DNA of 64,000 bases from Metridium senile (GCA_949775045.1 OX459109.1:15484632-15548631), one strand, 5' to 3'; counted from the first letter of the stretch, positions 36,401 through 48,084 are shown. Notes: generated by a model from the sequence alone, not told the origin. Program-made: numbers and translations.

Positions 36401-38142
36401 TTATCATGGAAAATTTAACCAACAAAACCTATGAACAATATTCTTGATCAAAACCAATATGTGATAATAATTATAATACTAGTGTTAACAGTATTCATTT
36501 CAAATCCTATTAAACACTTCAAGTTGATGCAAATCAAAACAAGACTTGTTTTAGCACTAACTGTGAATAGGTTCACAAGCTTGACAGCCTATATAAAGTA
36601 ATGTGAGTCATCACATAGTAAATTACTTATACATGGTCTGTTGTGTCTCCATTGACATACACAGACTGAATAAATAATTTCTAACGTGAGGATCCATGTT
36701 GCTTTATCTATTAAATCTGTGATTTGATATAAATTATTTGTGGTTACCACCCAGGGTAGGAAAAAGAAGGGAAGGGGAAAATAAATAAGCAGTTAAATAA
36801 TTAGATAATCATTATAATAAGAAAAATAATGGAATGTGATGATCTATTATTTGTTGTATCTGCAATTTTTCTTTTAATTTTATATATATTATAAAATTTT
36901 GTGATTATTATTTCTGTTTGTGGATATTTTATCAAGAATGAGTCAGCAAAAAAAACTACTGAGATGTATGATGTTATATACAATTGGAAAATAATAAAAA
37001 ATGATATAATAATAATAATAATAACAATATAGCAATAATTATTATAACAATATATTATACAGCTTATTAATGCCACCAAATTTTAATAAATAAATAAGTA
37101 TTTTTAGAGATAAATATATTATAGCAAAAATATATATATTGTTGCAATATTTTACGATAAGTTTGGCCTCAAATGTGAATTTCCCAGGGGATGTATGTAT
37201 CTTTAGATCTGACATGATCTTGTCCCCACGCAAATTAAGGTTACGTAGATACTTCAAAATCTCCTCAACTGGAATGTGTATACGATTGTTATTAACACGT
37301 TTTTTGAAAACCGGTGAAAATTTCATTTTGAGTTCAGCATCTCTAGTAAATTCACCGAAAACCCTATAGTCCTCGAGAATTACTGAATTTAGTTAAGCTT
37401 AAATATTAAAATCGCTTACATATAAAGGCGACTAAACGCATCACTAAACGGCAGTATTTGGAGGGAAAAATTTATATTTACCGATGTCTTTTAATACGGA
37501 CTTAATCAAATTTTTACGATTCAGAAAAAAAAGGACGGAAAGAATAGAATAAAAATAGCACCATTTCATAATAACAATGTCAATATACGCAATCATTCAA
37601 ACAATAGCCACACGATAGGTGAAGGTGAATAAAAAACGACTTTTGATTTAGTTTCACGGCACCAATATTAACCGAAAAATCATCTGCAATGTGTAATATA
37701 ATAATAAAAAAGCAACGAAGTCAAATTAGGGTAAAAAGAGAGAATTAGCGTTAATAAAAGTCAGCAATTTCAACAGCTTGTTGCCAGTTTTTCTTACCAT
37801 AAACTTGTCTACATGGATTTGTAGCATATGGATCAATATATGGTGTTTCTCCGTTTCTTTTCTTCTTTGTAGCATACTTCATGAACCTAATTAACATCAA
37901 AAACATTCAAGCATTTCGTAGAAAATTCTACACGAAAACAAGATTTTGTTTTCGCTATTTAATTAATGTTTATACCTCCATCCCAAACCAATAAGTTTGG
38001 GGATTTGCGTCCATCGTGGCAAATAACACGGCTGTGGAGTGTGTGAATAAGTATTACTAAGATGAACACGCCAGCCGTACTCAGGTAAAATAGATCGATA
38101 ATCTTCACTATCTACGCTTCCCTCCTTCCCCTCGGAGGCCAT
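26201..38142 (-). CDS. GBA2: Non-lysosomal glucosylceramidase (GH116)
   Basis: Hydrolyses glucosylceramide to glucose and ceramide on ER/Golgi-associated membranes. Twenty minus-strand coding exons: 37976-38142, 37798-37886, 35781-35896, 35486-35527, 35167-35361, 34767-34973, 33006-33173, 32301-32412, 31836-31989, 31451-31576, 30860-31011, 30579-30683, 30259-30366, 29489-29640, 28926-29032, 28635-28777, 27873-27991, 27551-27664, 26505-26582, 26201-26434. All junctions are GT-AG, phases agree, and the total is 2688 bases (895 residues; human 927). Start: [17 protein letters not shown]. Landmarks: [20 protein letters not shown], an N-terminal beta-sandwich, [16 protein letters not shown] (the Glu after Asn is the expected nucleophile), [12 protein letters not shown] and ADQTYDAW (the Asp is the expected acid/base), [55 protein letters not shown]. 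Catalytic residues are intact. Introns hold microsatellites, a LINE fragment and a tRNA-like SINE. Confidence 0.96.
26628..27545. repeat. TTGA satellite with periodic TGATCAGTT units
   Basis: About 900 bases of (TTGA)n broken at irregular intervals by TGATCAGTTAGTTGG or TGATCAGTTGGTTGG blocks, ending in GGTT-rich sequence. It fills most of the GBA2 intron between coding exons 18 and 19. Confidence 0.95.
28101..28185. repeat. CCCT microsatellite
   Basis: About 21 near-perfect CCCT units in the GBA2 intron between coding exons 16 and 17. The flanking sequence to about 28620 stays pyrimidine-rich. Confidence 0.95.
29860..30060. repeat. Short tandem repeat, about 60-base unit
   Basis: Three or four imperfect copies of a unit with ATAGTGACAATTACAATAG, ATAGTTTTGATGATGATG and AATGGTGGTGG, in the GBA2 intron between coding exons 13 and 14. 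Confidence 0.7.
32074..32150 (+). mobile_element. tRNA-like SINE head
   Basis: A-box-like TAGCTTAGTGGTAAAGC, an anticodon-arm-like CCGTCTGTTAACCGG (GTT at the anticodon position, as in tRNA-Asn) and B-box-like GGTTTGATTTCC are correctly spaced. The acceptor ends do not pair, so it is read as a tRNA-derived SINE or pseudo-tRNA, not a working tRNA. Antisense within the GBA2 intron between coding exons 8 and 9. Confidence 0.55.
33697..34235 (-). mobile_element. 5'-truncated LINE (CR1/L2-like), 3' end only
   Basis: Minus-strand frame 33880-34203 encodes the C-terminal tail of a non-LTR reverse transcriptase ([20 protein letters not shown], then a PSRVLRSS block and WNNLPQDIR). It is followed by a 3' region with AAAGTGCTTTACAAAA-like sequence and a terminal TTATTATTA repeat. 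No catalytic domain remains. Located in the GBA2 intron between coding exons 6 and 7. Confidence 0.8.
36060..37797. other. GBA2 intron 2, no exon seen
   Basis: Part of the 1.9-kb intron between coding exons 2 and 3. It includes ACATATATG tandem repeats near 36225-36260 and AT-rich sequence. No other feature is supported. Confidence 0.5.
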
Positions 38143-38883
38143 GTTTATTTGTGAATTGTCAAAATTTATATAATGAGCCTGCGGTTTTCATGACCAGTTG
38201 TTAGTAGCATCGCCGAGAGGAAACTGGGAACTGAAAATTTGCGTCGGTTTATTTATTTATTTATTTATATTATTTATTTACTACTTTGAGTGGAGAAATC
38301 ACATTCAATTATTGCGCATAATTTGTTTTTCTGTTTTTGTTGTGTTCCTTTTTGTGAGAGAGGGAAGGTTGAGGGGGGATTCTTGTTCAAACTTTGCTTC
38401 AAAGAGTCAGTAAATGATTATTACAAACAACAGGTTTTGGATAGGATTGTGTTGCTAGGGGTCGAAAAACCTTTTTTTTATTCTTTTTCTTTTTATTATT
38501 GTTATTATCATTAACAAAAGTACAACCCATTTTTACTACACATCGTGATGAAGGATGCACTATTATGACAATAAGTAAAATTATCTAAATATTATTACAT
38601 TTTTACATTTTTACATTATTTCAGTTATTTTTACATTTATTGTACTAGAAAAATTTATTAATTTTCGTATTTCATAATATCCTTCACATTTAACCTACAC
38701 ACACATACTCACAGAACCACAATACATTTACATAAGAAGACTCTATTTATAAAATCACCTGCACACCCCGGTATTCAAGCAAATCAGCGCGTATACGGAG
38801 GTGGAAAAAGTTTCTTTAAAAAACTCAGTACCCCATCTACGACACACAGAAACATGTGATCTTTTTTTCAAAATTCAGGATTA

Positions 38884-39066
38884 TAAAATTCATACCTTCA
38901 AGCCAACGTGTAATGTTCTTTTTATTATGCGGATAAAAAAATATTTTTAGGACACGCGCGTACATATTGATCATTTGGTACATAACTTTTTCATATCTTC
39001 ACTAGTGAAAATATGGAAAATACGAGTGTTTTAGTTTCCGATAAAGCACTATTATCCATATAATAT
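38884..39066. mobile_element. Partial copy of the 17323-17772 element
   Basis: Shares CTTCAAGCCA.CGTGTAATG, TTTTTATTAT, ACATAACTTTTTCATATCTTC and CACTAGTGAAAATATGGAAA with the copy at 17440-17765. The ORF segment is mostly deleted. Confidence 0.7.
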
Positions 39067-40184
39067 ATGGCAGTATCCCAACTCCGTGCCAAATATATTC
39101 TCTAGAAAATATTATACATTTGTTAGCCGGAATACTGAATGATGTAATTATTTCTTGAGACGGAGGCGGATCGAGTTTGATTAGTTTTGATAAAAGCGAT
39201 TCCAATGTCAACGTTGTCGTTAGACTCGGATACATGATCGGAGACATATAGATAGATAGATTATACAAATAGCAAATAATGAAAAGTTGTTGTGCTATTG
39301 TTGACTTGAAAACGGTCTTTACTGAACGATTCAAAGTATTGAAATCTTAATGAGAAACTATAGAATTTACGATTGTAAAAATCGCGATACTGGTCCGTTT
39401 CTTAGAAAACAGAACAAGCCGATTCTTACAGCATTTGTTGTTGTTGTTGTTAAAATTTGTATTATTCTTTTTGAAGGTTTTGTCAAGGTTTTAACAAGAA
39501 ATAATAATATAAGCGAGAGTCGACGTTTCGACGCATCAAGCGTCATTTTCAAGACATTACAAAGTGAAAATCTTTTTTTTTTTTTATTATTATTATTATT
39601 GTTGTAAACATATTATAAATCGAAAAAAACGAGGATAGCGATGCGATTTGTCTTTTTCGATAAGACGGTTCGATCGATATTTCGACAGTAACTATTATTT
39701 AGTGGGTTTGTTTAACGACATCTCTACACGTCTTAATATGAGTTTCAAGAGCTCCTTGAGTTTGAGTACCATAGTAATTGCTACAAGTATTTGTCATGTA
39801 ATTTGTCTAGGAGTTAGCTACTCAGTCAGTATAGCGTTATAAACTATTTGATCAGCTTACCCTAGTCCAGTCAGCAATGAACAAATATTATCAATGTCAA
39901 AATCTCTGCTAATTTACAATTTCCATGCGGACTGACAACCGGTTGCAACAATTAGGAGAATATCACAACACAACAACGCTTAGTTTTAAGTCAATACTTT
40001 TGAGGTCTTTGAGGAGAGTGCAAAGAAAAACGATCGATGCACCTCACCGGCAAATTAAGGGATATAGGGGAAATAAGTACAATAGATAAATGAGCAACTA
40101 AACCAAACTATAAAAAAAACAGTATATATATATATATATATATATATATGACACAGTGCTCAATGATTGATCATGAACGAATAC
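39067..40184. other. Gene-poor stretch
   Basis: No exon recognised. GACGTTTCGACGCATCAAGC near 39519 resembles a retroelement terminal repeat, and a (TA)n run is at about 40124-40149. Confidence 0.45.
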
Positions 40185-40521
40185 AAGAACAAATAAATAA
40201 ATGGTTGAATGAATGGATGAATAAATGATTAAATGATTGAATGAGTAAATGAGTAAATGAATAAATGGATAACAGAATTATGAATGAATTAACGAATGAA
40301 TGAATGGATGAATCAATGAATCAACGAATGGATGGAAGAATGAATGAATGAATGAACGAATGAATTATGAATGAACGAATGAACGAATGAATGAACGAAT
40401 GAATGAACGAATGAATTATGAATGAATGAATGAATGAATGAATGAATGAATGAATGAATGGATGGATGGATGGATGGATGGATGGATGGATGAATGAATG
40501 GATGAATGAATGAATGAATGA
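40185..40521. repeat. AATG/GAAT microsatellite
   Basis: Long run of TGAATGAATGAA with GGATGGATGGAT in the middle. Frames over it (serine-histidine-isoleucine repeats) are spurious. Confidence 0.9.
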
Positions 40522-40979
40522 TATTCGAGAACTATTCTATATAGTATCCACCTCGTTGTTTCAAGAACGAACGGACGAACGGACGAACCGCAAAAGAGCA
40601 CGTACACGCCGCAAACAATCCGCTCTGAATACAAAAAAATCGGAACATCCATTTTGACGGATTTCAATGAATCATGATTTCAAACAATTAAATCTATTCA
40701 AAAAAATAGCGAGGCAACACGTGTACCAAACAATAGCAAGATAATTGTTAGCTACTGCTAATTGCAACAAATAACTATATATTTAGAATGTCTTTTTTTA
40801 ACAATTTGTCAATGGAAATGGTTGCCAGTGATTATTTATTTGTTGATTAAGATCCGGATACCTTGTACGTCCTATCTTGGTTTACAATCATATAAATTAC
40901 TTATATGATCAAAGACCATTGAGTTGCGTCCTCGAAGAACTGAAGTGGCTTTAATTCACCAAGTACGTTAAGGTAAGAG

Positions 40980-41376
40980 TTAAGCGGAGGTCAAACGGCT
41001 ATGATAGCACAGGGAGCCCAAGCTCATCACTTGTGATCTTTTACAGTAAATGTACGGAGTCGAGAGATATCCTTTCGCTGTGCCTTGGTATATTTGAGGC
41101 ACAGCGAAAGGATATCTCTCGACTCCATACATTTACTGTAAAAGATCACAAGTGATGAGCTTGGGCTCCCTGTGATGATAGTTGATGATAGTTGAAGGCG
41201 TCTCAACTATCATCAACTATCCTGTACGCGCGGTCAAACGGCAAAAACTATCATCGACTATCATGTGAAATTTGAACATGTTCAGACTCTATGATAGTCC
41301 ATGATAGTTGGTGGTCAAACGCACATGATAGTTGGAACTATCATCAACTATCATTGCCGTTTGACCGAGGCTTTAA
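40980..41376. mobile_element. MITE family A, copy 2, interrupted
   Basis: Inverted ends TTAAGCGGAGGTCAAACGGC and the complement of GCCGTTTGACCGAGGCTTTAA. Internal ACTATCAT blocks match copy 1 (14689-15344). A separate hairpin element is inserted at 41007-41174. Confidence 0.75.
41007..41174. mobile_element. Near-perfect hairpin MITE nested in MITE A
   Basis: Arms of about 75 bases (GCACAGGGAGCCCAAGCTCA and complement) pair almost perfectly around a short loop (TTGGTATATTTGAG). Flanked by ATGATA on both sides (41001-41006, 41175-41180), a likely target duplication. Confidence 0.8.
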
Positions 41377-43995
41377 GAAATTTCCAACGGTATAATTAAG
41401 TGCATAAACAAACCTGGAATCTCAACGACAATTTCTTTTTTTTTTTCAATTTCTTTATTTAAAAGAGCTTGAATTATTTCCCTATTTTGAAATTCGATCT
41501 GTACTGCTGTTTTAAACTGTGTATACTAACTAAAGCTTCATATTCAATCAATAACATATACATTATAAAAAACAATTTAGCTTTAGAAAAACTTCGTGAA
41601 TTGATCGTAAAGTATGATTCCTAAACGGAACGAGTTTAGAATTAAGGCTCAGCTAATTCAGATTACCTATTTGCGAGAAAACATTCCCTGGACCCTCCTC
41701 TGGCTGTGGTTTTTAAATTAAAGTTTAGCCTATCAATCAGAGAGAGATGCCCCATGACATTCTCTTCGTACGAGGAAATCGACGAGAAGATCTCTGGAAA
41801 CGATCGATAAATGCTCGGAAAGCAGACAAATGATCCCGAAAATAGCCGAACAATTTACCCCCACGCGCATACTCTGAGTAGCATTTGCTGTTAGCCTCGT
41901 GTGATTGTTCATAGCGGTCGGAGGTATAGGCCAGCAATCCCTTCATTCAGCGTTTATCCTTGTGATAGTGAGACCTCTTATTTAGTGACTGATACAAGGA
42001 CCAAGAAGTAAGCTCATTGTATAACTAGATCGGCTACGCCCATCGAGTAATCAGTTCATACGCGGTGTAGCTCCCCTCCTAGCCGCTCATTTGTAAATAC
42101 GTTGAACAACACAAACCCCTCTCTTTGCTTTAAAAAAAAAGAGAGAAATAAACCTTCAAACAAGGTTGGCTGGTATATATAATAGAATCAACCCCCTGTA
42201 CGTGTATAGGTTGAGCAATATAAGCACTTTTAAAAACCAAACTGTACGACACTTGAGATAAATTGATCTTAAATGCACACAACATCAACATCCTTCTCAA
42301 GATAAAAGCTACGTACGTGACGACTAATTATCTATGTTGCTTGAATTCTGTTAGCACTTAAACACAATTTACACAACTGTGTTTTGGGAATACGCTATTA
42401 GGAAATATACGCTGCCATCCTACAATCGATCATTTTCACCTCACATTTCCGTGCTGGTTTGACAGGTTTTGGCGCCTATACTTGAGCCTTATTTTCTATA
42501 ATATGATAACATGGTTTCCGCACTAAAAGCTAAACGCATTAAGCCATAATTACTATGAACAAAACGTTTAGGATTCTTTGGAATATTTCTCAATTCTACG
42601 ATGATCCATCCCCTTTCCCCTACTCTATGGGCACGTACGATTCCTCGGTCTTATCAGTAGCCATCATTGGACATACATACATTGCATCTAAATAGGGCAA
42701 ACAATTATTATTATTATAAATTCTGGACTATATACTACAGTTTTAAATGCCGATTGATCATTTTAATGTATGGCGATTGATCATTTTAACAGTATGTTTA
42801 TTTTGTAAACAGTGTTCATCTTGTAAAAAAAAATTGTAACCTCCCCCGATGGTTTATTCAAATAAAGATGAAGATGGGAATGGAATTCGAACACTTTATA
42901 TTTTTATATTTACATAAAGTCGATTTTAAATTGTTAATAGACAACTTCATTATATTCGTTATCTTGATCACTACTTGTAAATCCATCGCACGTTTATTAT
43001 CAAGATGGATAGTAAAGCTTATCATCATTACTGAGAAGGATGGTTTACTATAACAGAAACTATAACGAGTCCTCTCATACATTGCGACTTTTTCAACCAA
43101 GGCTACCTAAACATATTCTAATGTTCATATTTTGGATCGTGATTAGATAATTTTGTGGATATATAATTTTCAAACAGTTGTCTTATTTTGTTTTTTGTTC
43201 GTGAAGGTTGTCAGTAAGTGATCAAACCTTGCTAGTTTCGATAATAAGTCAATCTGACAATTACAATGTATGCGCCAATGTGGCTGCCAGGTATGATTTA
43301 GTAAAGCGCCTAGGACAGGATTGAATAGGCGCTATAGAAATGTTAGTTAGTATTAGTTATTACAATTCAGTTTCGGCAAAGAACGATGGATTTTCTTTCT
43401 TGTTATCACGAAAGAACAACTAAATGGACGAATTTTATTGAGGAATTAGTAGGAATTAGTAGAACCGACGCAGCACTTCGCAGCGAATTTTATTTCAAAA
43501 TTGACCAGATTTTTATTTTTGTTTTTAAGCTTAAAAGCTTCTAATAGCCGGTGAATTGAAGATCAATTTGAACACGGACAGAAATCTTGTCATTTTCTAT
43601 AATGATCTAGAGATGATAATGTAGTTAGGAATAATAATTATAATAATAATTTAGATTTATGCTGAGCGAGGTTTTATAGGAAATCATTTTTCAGATTTTA
43701 CACAAATCTTGTCATTTTCTATAATGATGTAGAGATGATAATGTAGTTAGGAATAACAATAATAATTTAGATTTATATCGCGCGAGATTTTATAGGATGA
43801 TCACAGTGACTTAATGATTTATTATGTTTATTTTAAATCAGCCTGCGTAGCAAGCCATTCTTTTTGGGGTAAATGGAAAAAGAGTCAGGTCGAGCAAAAA
43901 GCGTATTCGTCTCAGGTTTCGCGCTGCCATATCGGTAACACAGCTATCCCAAAACAGCTTCCCCTTCTCCACCTTCGCGCATAAAAGACTCTTGC
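41377..43995. other. Gene-poor stretch
   Basis: No gene recognised. A segment near 43290-43350 (GTAAAGCGCCTAGGACAGG, then AGGCGCTATAGAAATG) has the look of a LINE/SINE 3' end, as does AATAGGCGCTATATACATC near 54420. Two copies of AATCTTGTCATTTTCTATAA with following sequence (near 43580 and 43705) form a direct duplication of about 125 bases. Confidence 0.45.
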
Positions 43996-44400
43996 TGGGT
44001 GATATACACCTAATTCAAAAAAGGTTGACGGGGCGAACGGCGATTGGCGATTGAAATTCCTATTGTCCACGACTGTGGACAATACGAATTTCAATCGCCA
44101 ATCGCCGTTCGCCCCGTCAACCTTTTTTGAATTAGGTGTATGATGAAAAAGATGACGTAGTAGCACATGTTTTTCTAACAGTTTGATTTCCAACTGATCT
44201 GTAACTATTTTTATTCCGTTGTTTTCGAGTTAACAAAAAAGGTCTCTTGCTGAGCAATATGACGAAAAATATGACGTAACTGCACATGTTTTTCTAACAA
44301 TTCGATTTCCAACAGATCTGTAACTGTTTTTATTCCGTTGTTTTCGCGCTAACAAAAAGGACTCTTGCTGAGCGATATATGACGAAAACATAACGTCACT
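43988..44400 (+). repeat. Tandem repeat, about 130-base unit, three copies
   Basis: Units begin at CTCTTGCTGAGC.ATAT (near 43990, 44234 and 44361) and continue TGACGAAAAATATGACGTAA, GCACATGTTTTTCTAAC and TTCCGTTGTTTTCG. The first unit is split by a MITE; the third is partial. Confidence 0.8.
44005..44140. mobile_element. MITE family C, copy 1, TA target duplication
   Basis: A nearly perfect palindrome: CACCTAATTCAAAAAAGGTT on the left and its complement at the right, with TA at both ends (44005-44006 and 44139-44140). The neighbouring repeat unit at 44361 shows the unoccupied sequence with a single TA, so the insertion duplicated TA as Tc1/mariner-type elements do. Confidence 0.85.
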
Positions 44401-44999
44401 GAATTATGGCTCCCCGTGTTTTTAGTAATGGTTACGGTGACTCCTTAATATCCTGCTGAACAATAAATTATTGTAGCATAGTTAGTATAATTAACTATGA
44501 TTTTGGCGATTTCTATGAGGATTTGTATATGTGTCTTGCAGAGCGCGAAGTATGACGTCAGCGTTTGACGTTATGACATGATTTTATTAACGTTTATGTA
44601 CAGTTGTCTACGCCATACTGTGTAATAACGCCATGTATTATAAAGCATGTTTTACGCTGGCTGGATACCGTAGGTGTATAAAACTGATAGCTTGCTTAGT
44701 AAAATTACTGTTTTCGAACATTACAGACATTCAAAACAATCTAATTTCACAGATACTTAGCCTTGAGTTCGGCCAGTTTCGGCCACTTGTAAATATCATT
44801 TTTTTATTTACATTTTTCTTGGTTTTTAGTCTTTTATTGTTTTAAAAAAAATTGAAATATTATCGGTCAGTGAATTGATTGTATAAAAATAGATATATGC
44901 ACATATTTTCATAGTCAAAAAGTAAACCATTACATGGGGCAGCTATCTATCTACAAGTAAAAAATACGGGGTGGGGTTACGACTTCAACACCATTTTGA

Positions 45000-45215
45000 T
45001 ATAAACTTTAGATAAGAAATGATAGGTAATATAATGAAATTCGTAACACCGTACAAAATGTTGACTTAACTTTACTGACGTTTCGAGCTTTAGCCTTTCG
45101 TCGGAGTAAAAGCTTTTACTCTTTTAAGGTGTTACAAATTTCATTATATTACCTATCGTTTAGATCAAACACCGACGCAGCCTATACTAGTTTACTGGCT
45201 AGTTTCCATTCAAAT
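45000..45215. repeat. Dispersed repeat with hammerhead-like motif
   Basis: Contains GTAACACCGTACAAAATG, GACGTTTCG and CTTTCGTCGG, then ACCTATCGTTTAGATCAAAC and TATACTAGTTTACTGGCTAG. Related copies are at 55128-55270 and, decayed, at 25700-25800. The TAGTTTACTCGCTAGTTTCC block alone recurs near 48745 and 49120. Minus strand 45077-45104 reads CCGACGA, stem, GAAACGTC. Confidence 0.6.
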
Positions 45216-45654
45216 AAGACTGATGTAATACTAAAATCTATAACGACTCAAAAAATCGACATTTAATAAGATCAATCTTGAACAATGTATAATGATTTCT
45301 ATTGTTTTGCCCAATGAATATTAAATGTTCTTATCTATGTAGGACGTCACTACCTTGAGCTGTTAAGGTTAATGGAAAAGGCGTTCGAATTCTAGAGGAT
45401 TCAAAACAACATGGCGGATATGTTTAGTTGAAAAGGCGCCAGTTTTCCAGATGTTTTTATTTTTTGTTAGGATTTGAGATGAAAATATTTAAAGTATCAT
45501 CACAACTAAATATAATAGATGGTCAGTATAAACAAGTGATGTTTTAATCTGATAAATCCGTTTAAGAAAGTATTATCTATAAGTATCTATAAGTACACAG
45601 TTTATCTTATCTTGATCAGTTAAAAACTCGTATTTTGTAACTGCAGTAATGATA
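45216..45654. other. No gene supported
   Basis: ACAACATGGCGGATATG near 45408 looks like a 5' leader plus start, but the frame closes after seven codons. Confidence 0.4.
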
Positions 45655-45950
45655 GTTTATTATATATTTCTATTATACTATTATATATATAATAATTCGT
45701 TGATAGTTTCTTATATATGTCATACATAGATTGACATATCTATCTATATTTCTATTATACTATTATATATATAATAATTCGTTGATAGTTTCTTATATAT
45801 GTCATACATAGATTGACATATCTATCTATATTTCTATTATCTATTATATATATAATAATTCGTTGATAGTTTCTTATATATGTCATACATAGATTGACAT
45901 ATCTATCTATATTTCTATTATACTATTATATATATAATAATTCGTTGTTT
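45655..45950. repeat. Tandem repeat, about 82-base unit
   Basis: Three and a half near-identical AT-rich units marked by AATAATTCGTTGATAGTTTC at about 45690, 45772 and 45853, and a final partial ATTCGTTG near 45940. Confidence 0.9.
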
Positions 45951-46201
45951 GCCTCGAGTGTTTTATAGATTGGAATAAAAATATTGCACTCTTTTATGCT
46001 GTCGGATTATTCGTACAAGGGTATTCTCGTGATGCGTGATTAGCTATTTTAATTTTCCGTGAAACGTGAATTTAATAAATTATTCTCCGTGATCCGTGAT
46101 GTTTTGCGTGACCCATAAATGTATTGCATTTTATATCGACCCACAGTCCGTGGGTGTACTCAATTTTTTAGGAAAAGAAAGAATTAGATTTCCTTTATCA
46201 A

Positions 46202-46414
46202 GTGACCATTTGTTACTGGACAATTTCGCAATTTCGCAAGTTTGCAGAATATGCAGGCTTAAAGTCGGAGGCTGAAAAACGTGGTCTTGGCTCATCCATT
46301 GAACTAAAATTGGGTAGGCCCGAAAAGGGGAAAGAAATTAACACGCAAGAGCAATGGGATGAGGAGAGACCATTACTTTCAGGGTGTACATTGCAAGATC
46401 AGACTGATTTGTAA
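46202..46414 (+). other. Possible exon or gene remnant, unrecognised
   Basis: A 70-codon open frame with ordinary amino-acid composition (FAEYAGLKSEAEKRGLGSSI, then LGRPEKGKEI). A second coding-like stretch in plus frame lies at about 47539-47650 (LLKAEIERCRLDLRSRDMKT). No family recognised, no promoter, and the splice context is unclear. These may be decayed pieces of one gene or retroelement. Confidence 0.25.
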
Positions 46415-46496
46415 AGAATTATGAAGATCTATGAACGATCCAATGCCGAATATCATTATATATACTGATACGTATATAGACTATATACGTCTATAT

Positions 46497-47030
46497 TAAA
46501 CATGTACAGAACGTCAGACTATCCATTAAACATGTACAGAACGTCAGACTATCCATTAAACATGTACAGAACGTCAGACTATCCATTAAACATGTACAGA
46601 ACGTCAGACTATCCATTAAACATGTACAGAACGTCAGACTATCCATTAAACATGTACAGAACGTCAGACTATCCATTAAACATGTACAGAACGTCAGACT
46701 ATCCATTAAACATGTACAGAACGTCAGACTATCCTTTAAACATGTACAGAAGGTCAGACTATCCATTAAACATGTACAGAACGTCAGACTATCCATTAAA
46801 CATGTACAGAACGTCAGAATATCCTTTAAACATGTACAGAACGTCAGACTATCCATTAAACATGTACAGAACGTCAGACTATCCATTAAACATGTACAGA
46901 ACGTCAGACTATCCATTAAACATGTACAGAACGTCAGACTATCCATTAAACATGTACAGAACGTCAGACTATCCTTTAAACATGTACAGAAGGTCAGACT
47001 ATCCATTAAACATGTACAGAACGTCAGATA
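46497..47030. repeat. 30-bp minisatellite, about 18 copies, with 240-bp higher-order pattern
   Basis: The exact 30-base unit starts CATGTACAGAACGTCAGACT. Variants CCTTTAAA and GAAGGTCAG occur together near 46733-46753 and again near 46973-46993, 240 bases (eight units) apart. Because 30 is a multiple of three, stop-free frames exist on both strands (decapeptide MYRTSDYPLN on plus). This is a repeat effect. Confidence 0.95.
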
Positions 47031-47039
47031 CGTAACATG

Positions 47040-47225
47040 TTTCAACAATGTTGAAAGGGGGTGGCAAACGGTTTCAACATTGCCATTCAACAAAATCGAA
47101 CAGATGTTAAAGTAAATGTTGAAACCGTTTGCCCACCTACGTTCAACATTGTTCAACAACCATTCTACACGGTTCAACAAAATCGAACGAATGTTGAAGC
47201 AAATGTTGAAGCCGTTTGCCGGGTT
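47040..47225. repeat. Short interspersed duplication
   Basis: Two copies of GGTTCAAC/ATTCAACAAAATCGAAC with ATGTTGAAACCGTTTGCC, direct and imperfect, immediately after the minisatellite. Confidence 0.6.
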
Positions 47226-47399
47226 TACCACTGACAAAACTTACAATTGCCCGGTTCTGATGATCTCGTCTGAACAAAACGAAAATATTCAGATCGGTTC
47301 CGTGTAAACACCATGTCCAGTTCGATCTTTTGACCGGTCAAAAATTCGTCCGGTACCGTGTAAACGTACTAAGAGTAGGGTAAGAGTGCGTTACTTCCG

Positions 47400-47530
47400 T
47401 ATTTTCGTGATTCGTGAAAATGAAATTTTGACATTTGTGATCCGCGATTCGCTGTGATTCGTGAAAATGAAATTTTGACATTTGTGATCCGCGATTCGCT
47501 GTTTTTTTCGGCCGTGATCCGTGCCAGAGA
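47400..47530. repeat. CGTGATTCGTG repeat
   Basis: Direct repeats of GTGATTCGTGAAAATGAAAT and TTTGTGATCCGCGATTCGCT. Related CCGTGATCCGTGATG sequence is at 46085. Likely part of a dispersed element. Confidence 0.55.
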
Positions 47531-48084
47531 CCCCCCCTGTACGACCCTCCATTGAACCTGAAATCAGAGTTACTTAAGGCTGAAATTGAACGTTGTCGTT
47601 TAGATCTACGTTCTCGTGATATGAAAACTGACGCGCAAATAAAAAGGTTGTTTTCGATATATATTCTTGTTTCAAATAATATTGACACAAAGAAATCAAT
47701 ATACAAGATTTCGCATTGTCATATTAATTAATATAAGATGAAATCTTGACTAATTCACACTATATAGACGATAAAGATAAAAATCTCTATTACAAAGTAG
47801 GTTTGAATTAAAGATATAAAATAAATTGGTTGGTTTTTATCTGATTTATACATCACGAAGGGAGAATCATAAAAACATGAAAATCATGAACCTTTTTACC
47901 GATTAGTCGTTTAACAAATTTAAACTGTAAATTAACTAATGAACTGTAGATTTGTTATTCAAAATTGAAGGAGAATTTCCATGAAAGACTTATTTTGCCC
48001 ATCACATACACTTGTGTAAAGCTCTAGGATATTAGCTTGTGTTAAAAACGGACATGCAAGCCTACGCATTGTAAACTGAGAACA

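Noticed and set aside
43912..44193. 93-codon minus-strand frame
   Set aside because: It crosses the palindromic MITE at 44005-44140 and reads both arms; not a gene.
46491..47237. Long open frames on both strands (177 and 248 codons) over the 30-bp repeat
   Set aside because: They arise because the unit length is a multiple of three and the unit has no stop. No signal peptide, promoter or flanking exon.
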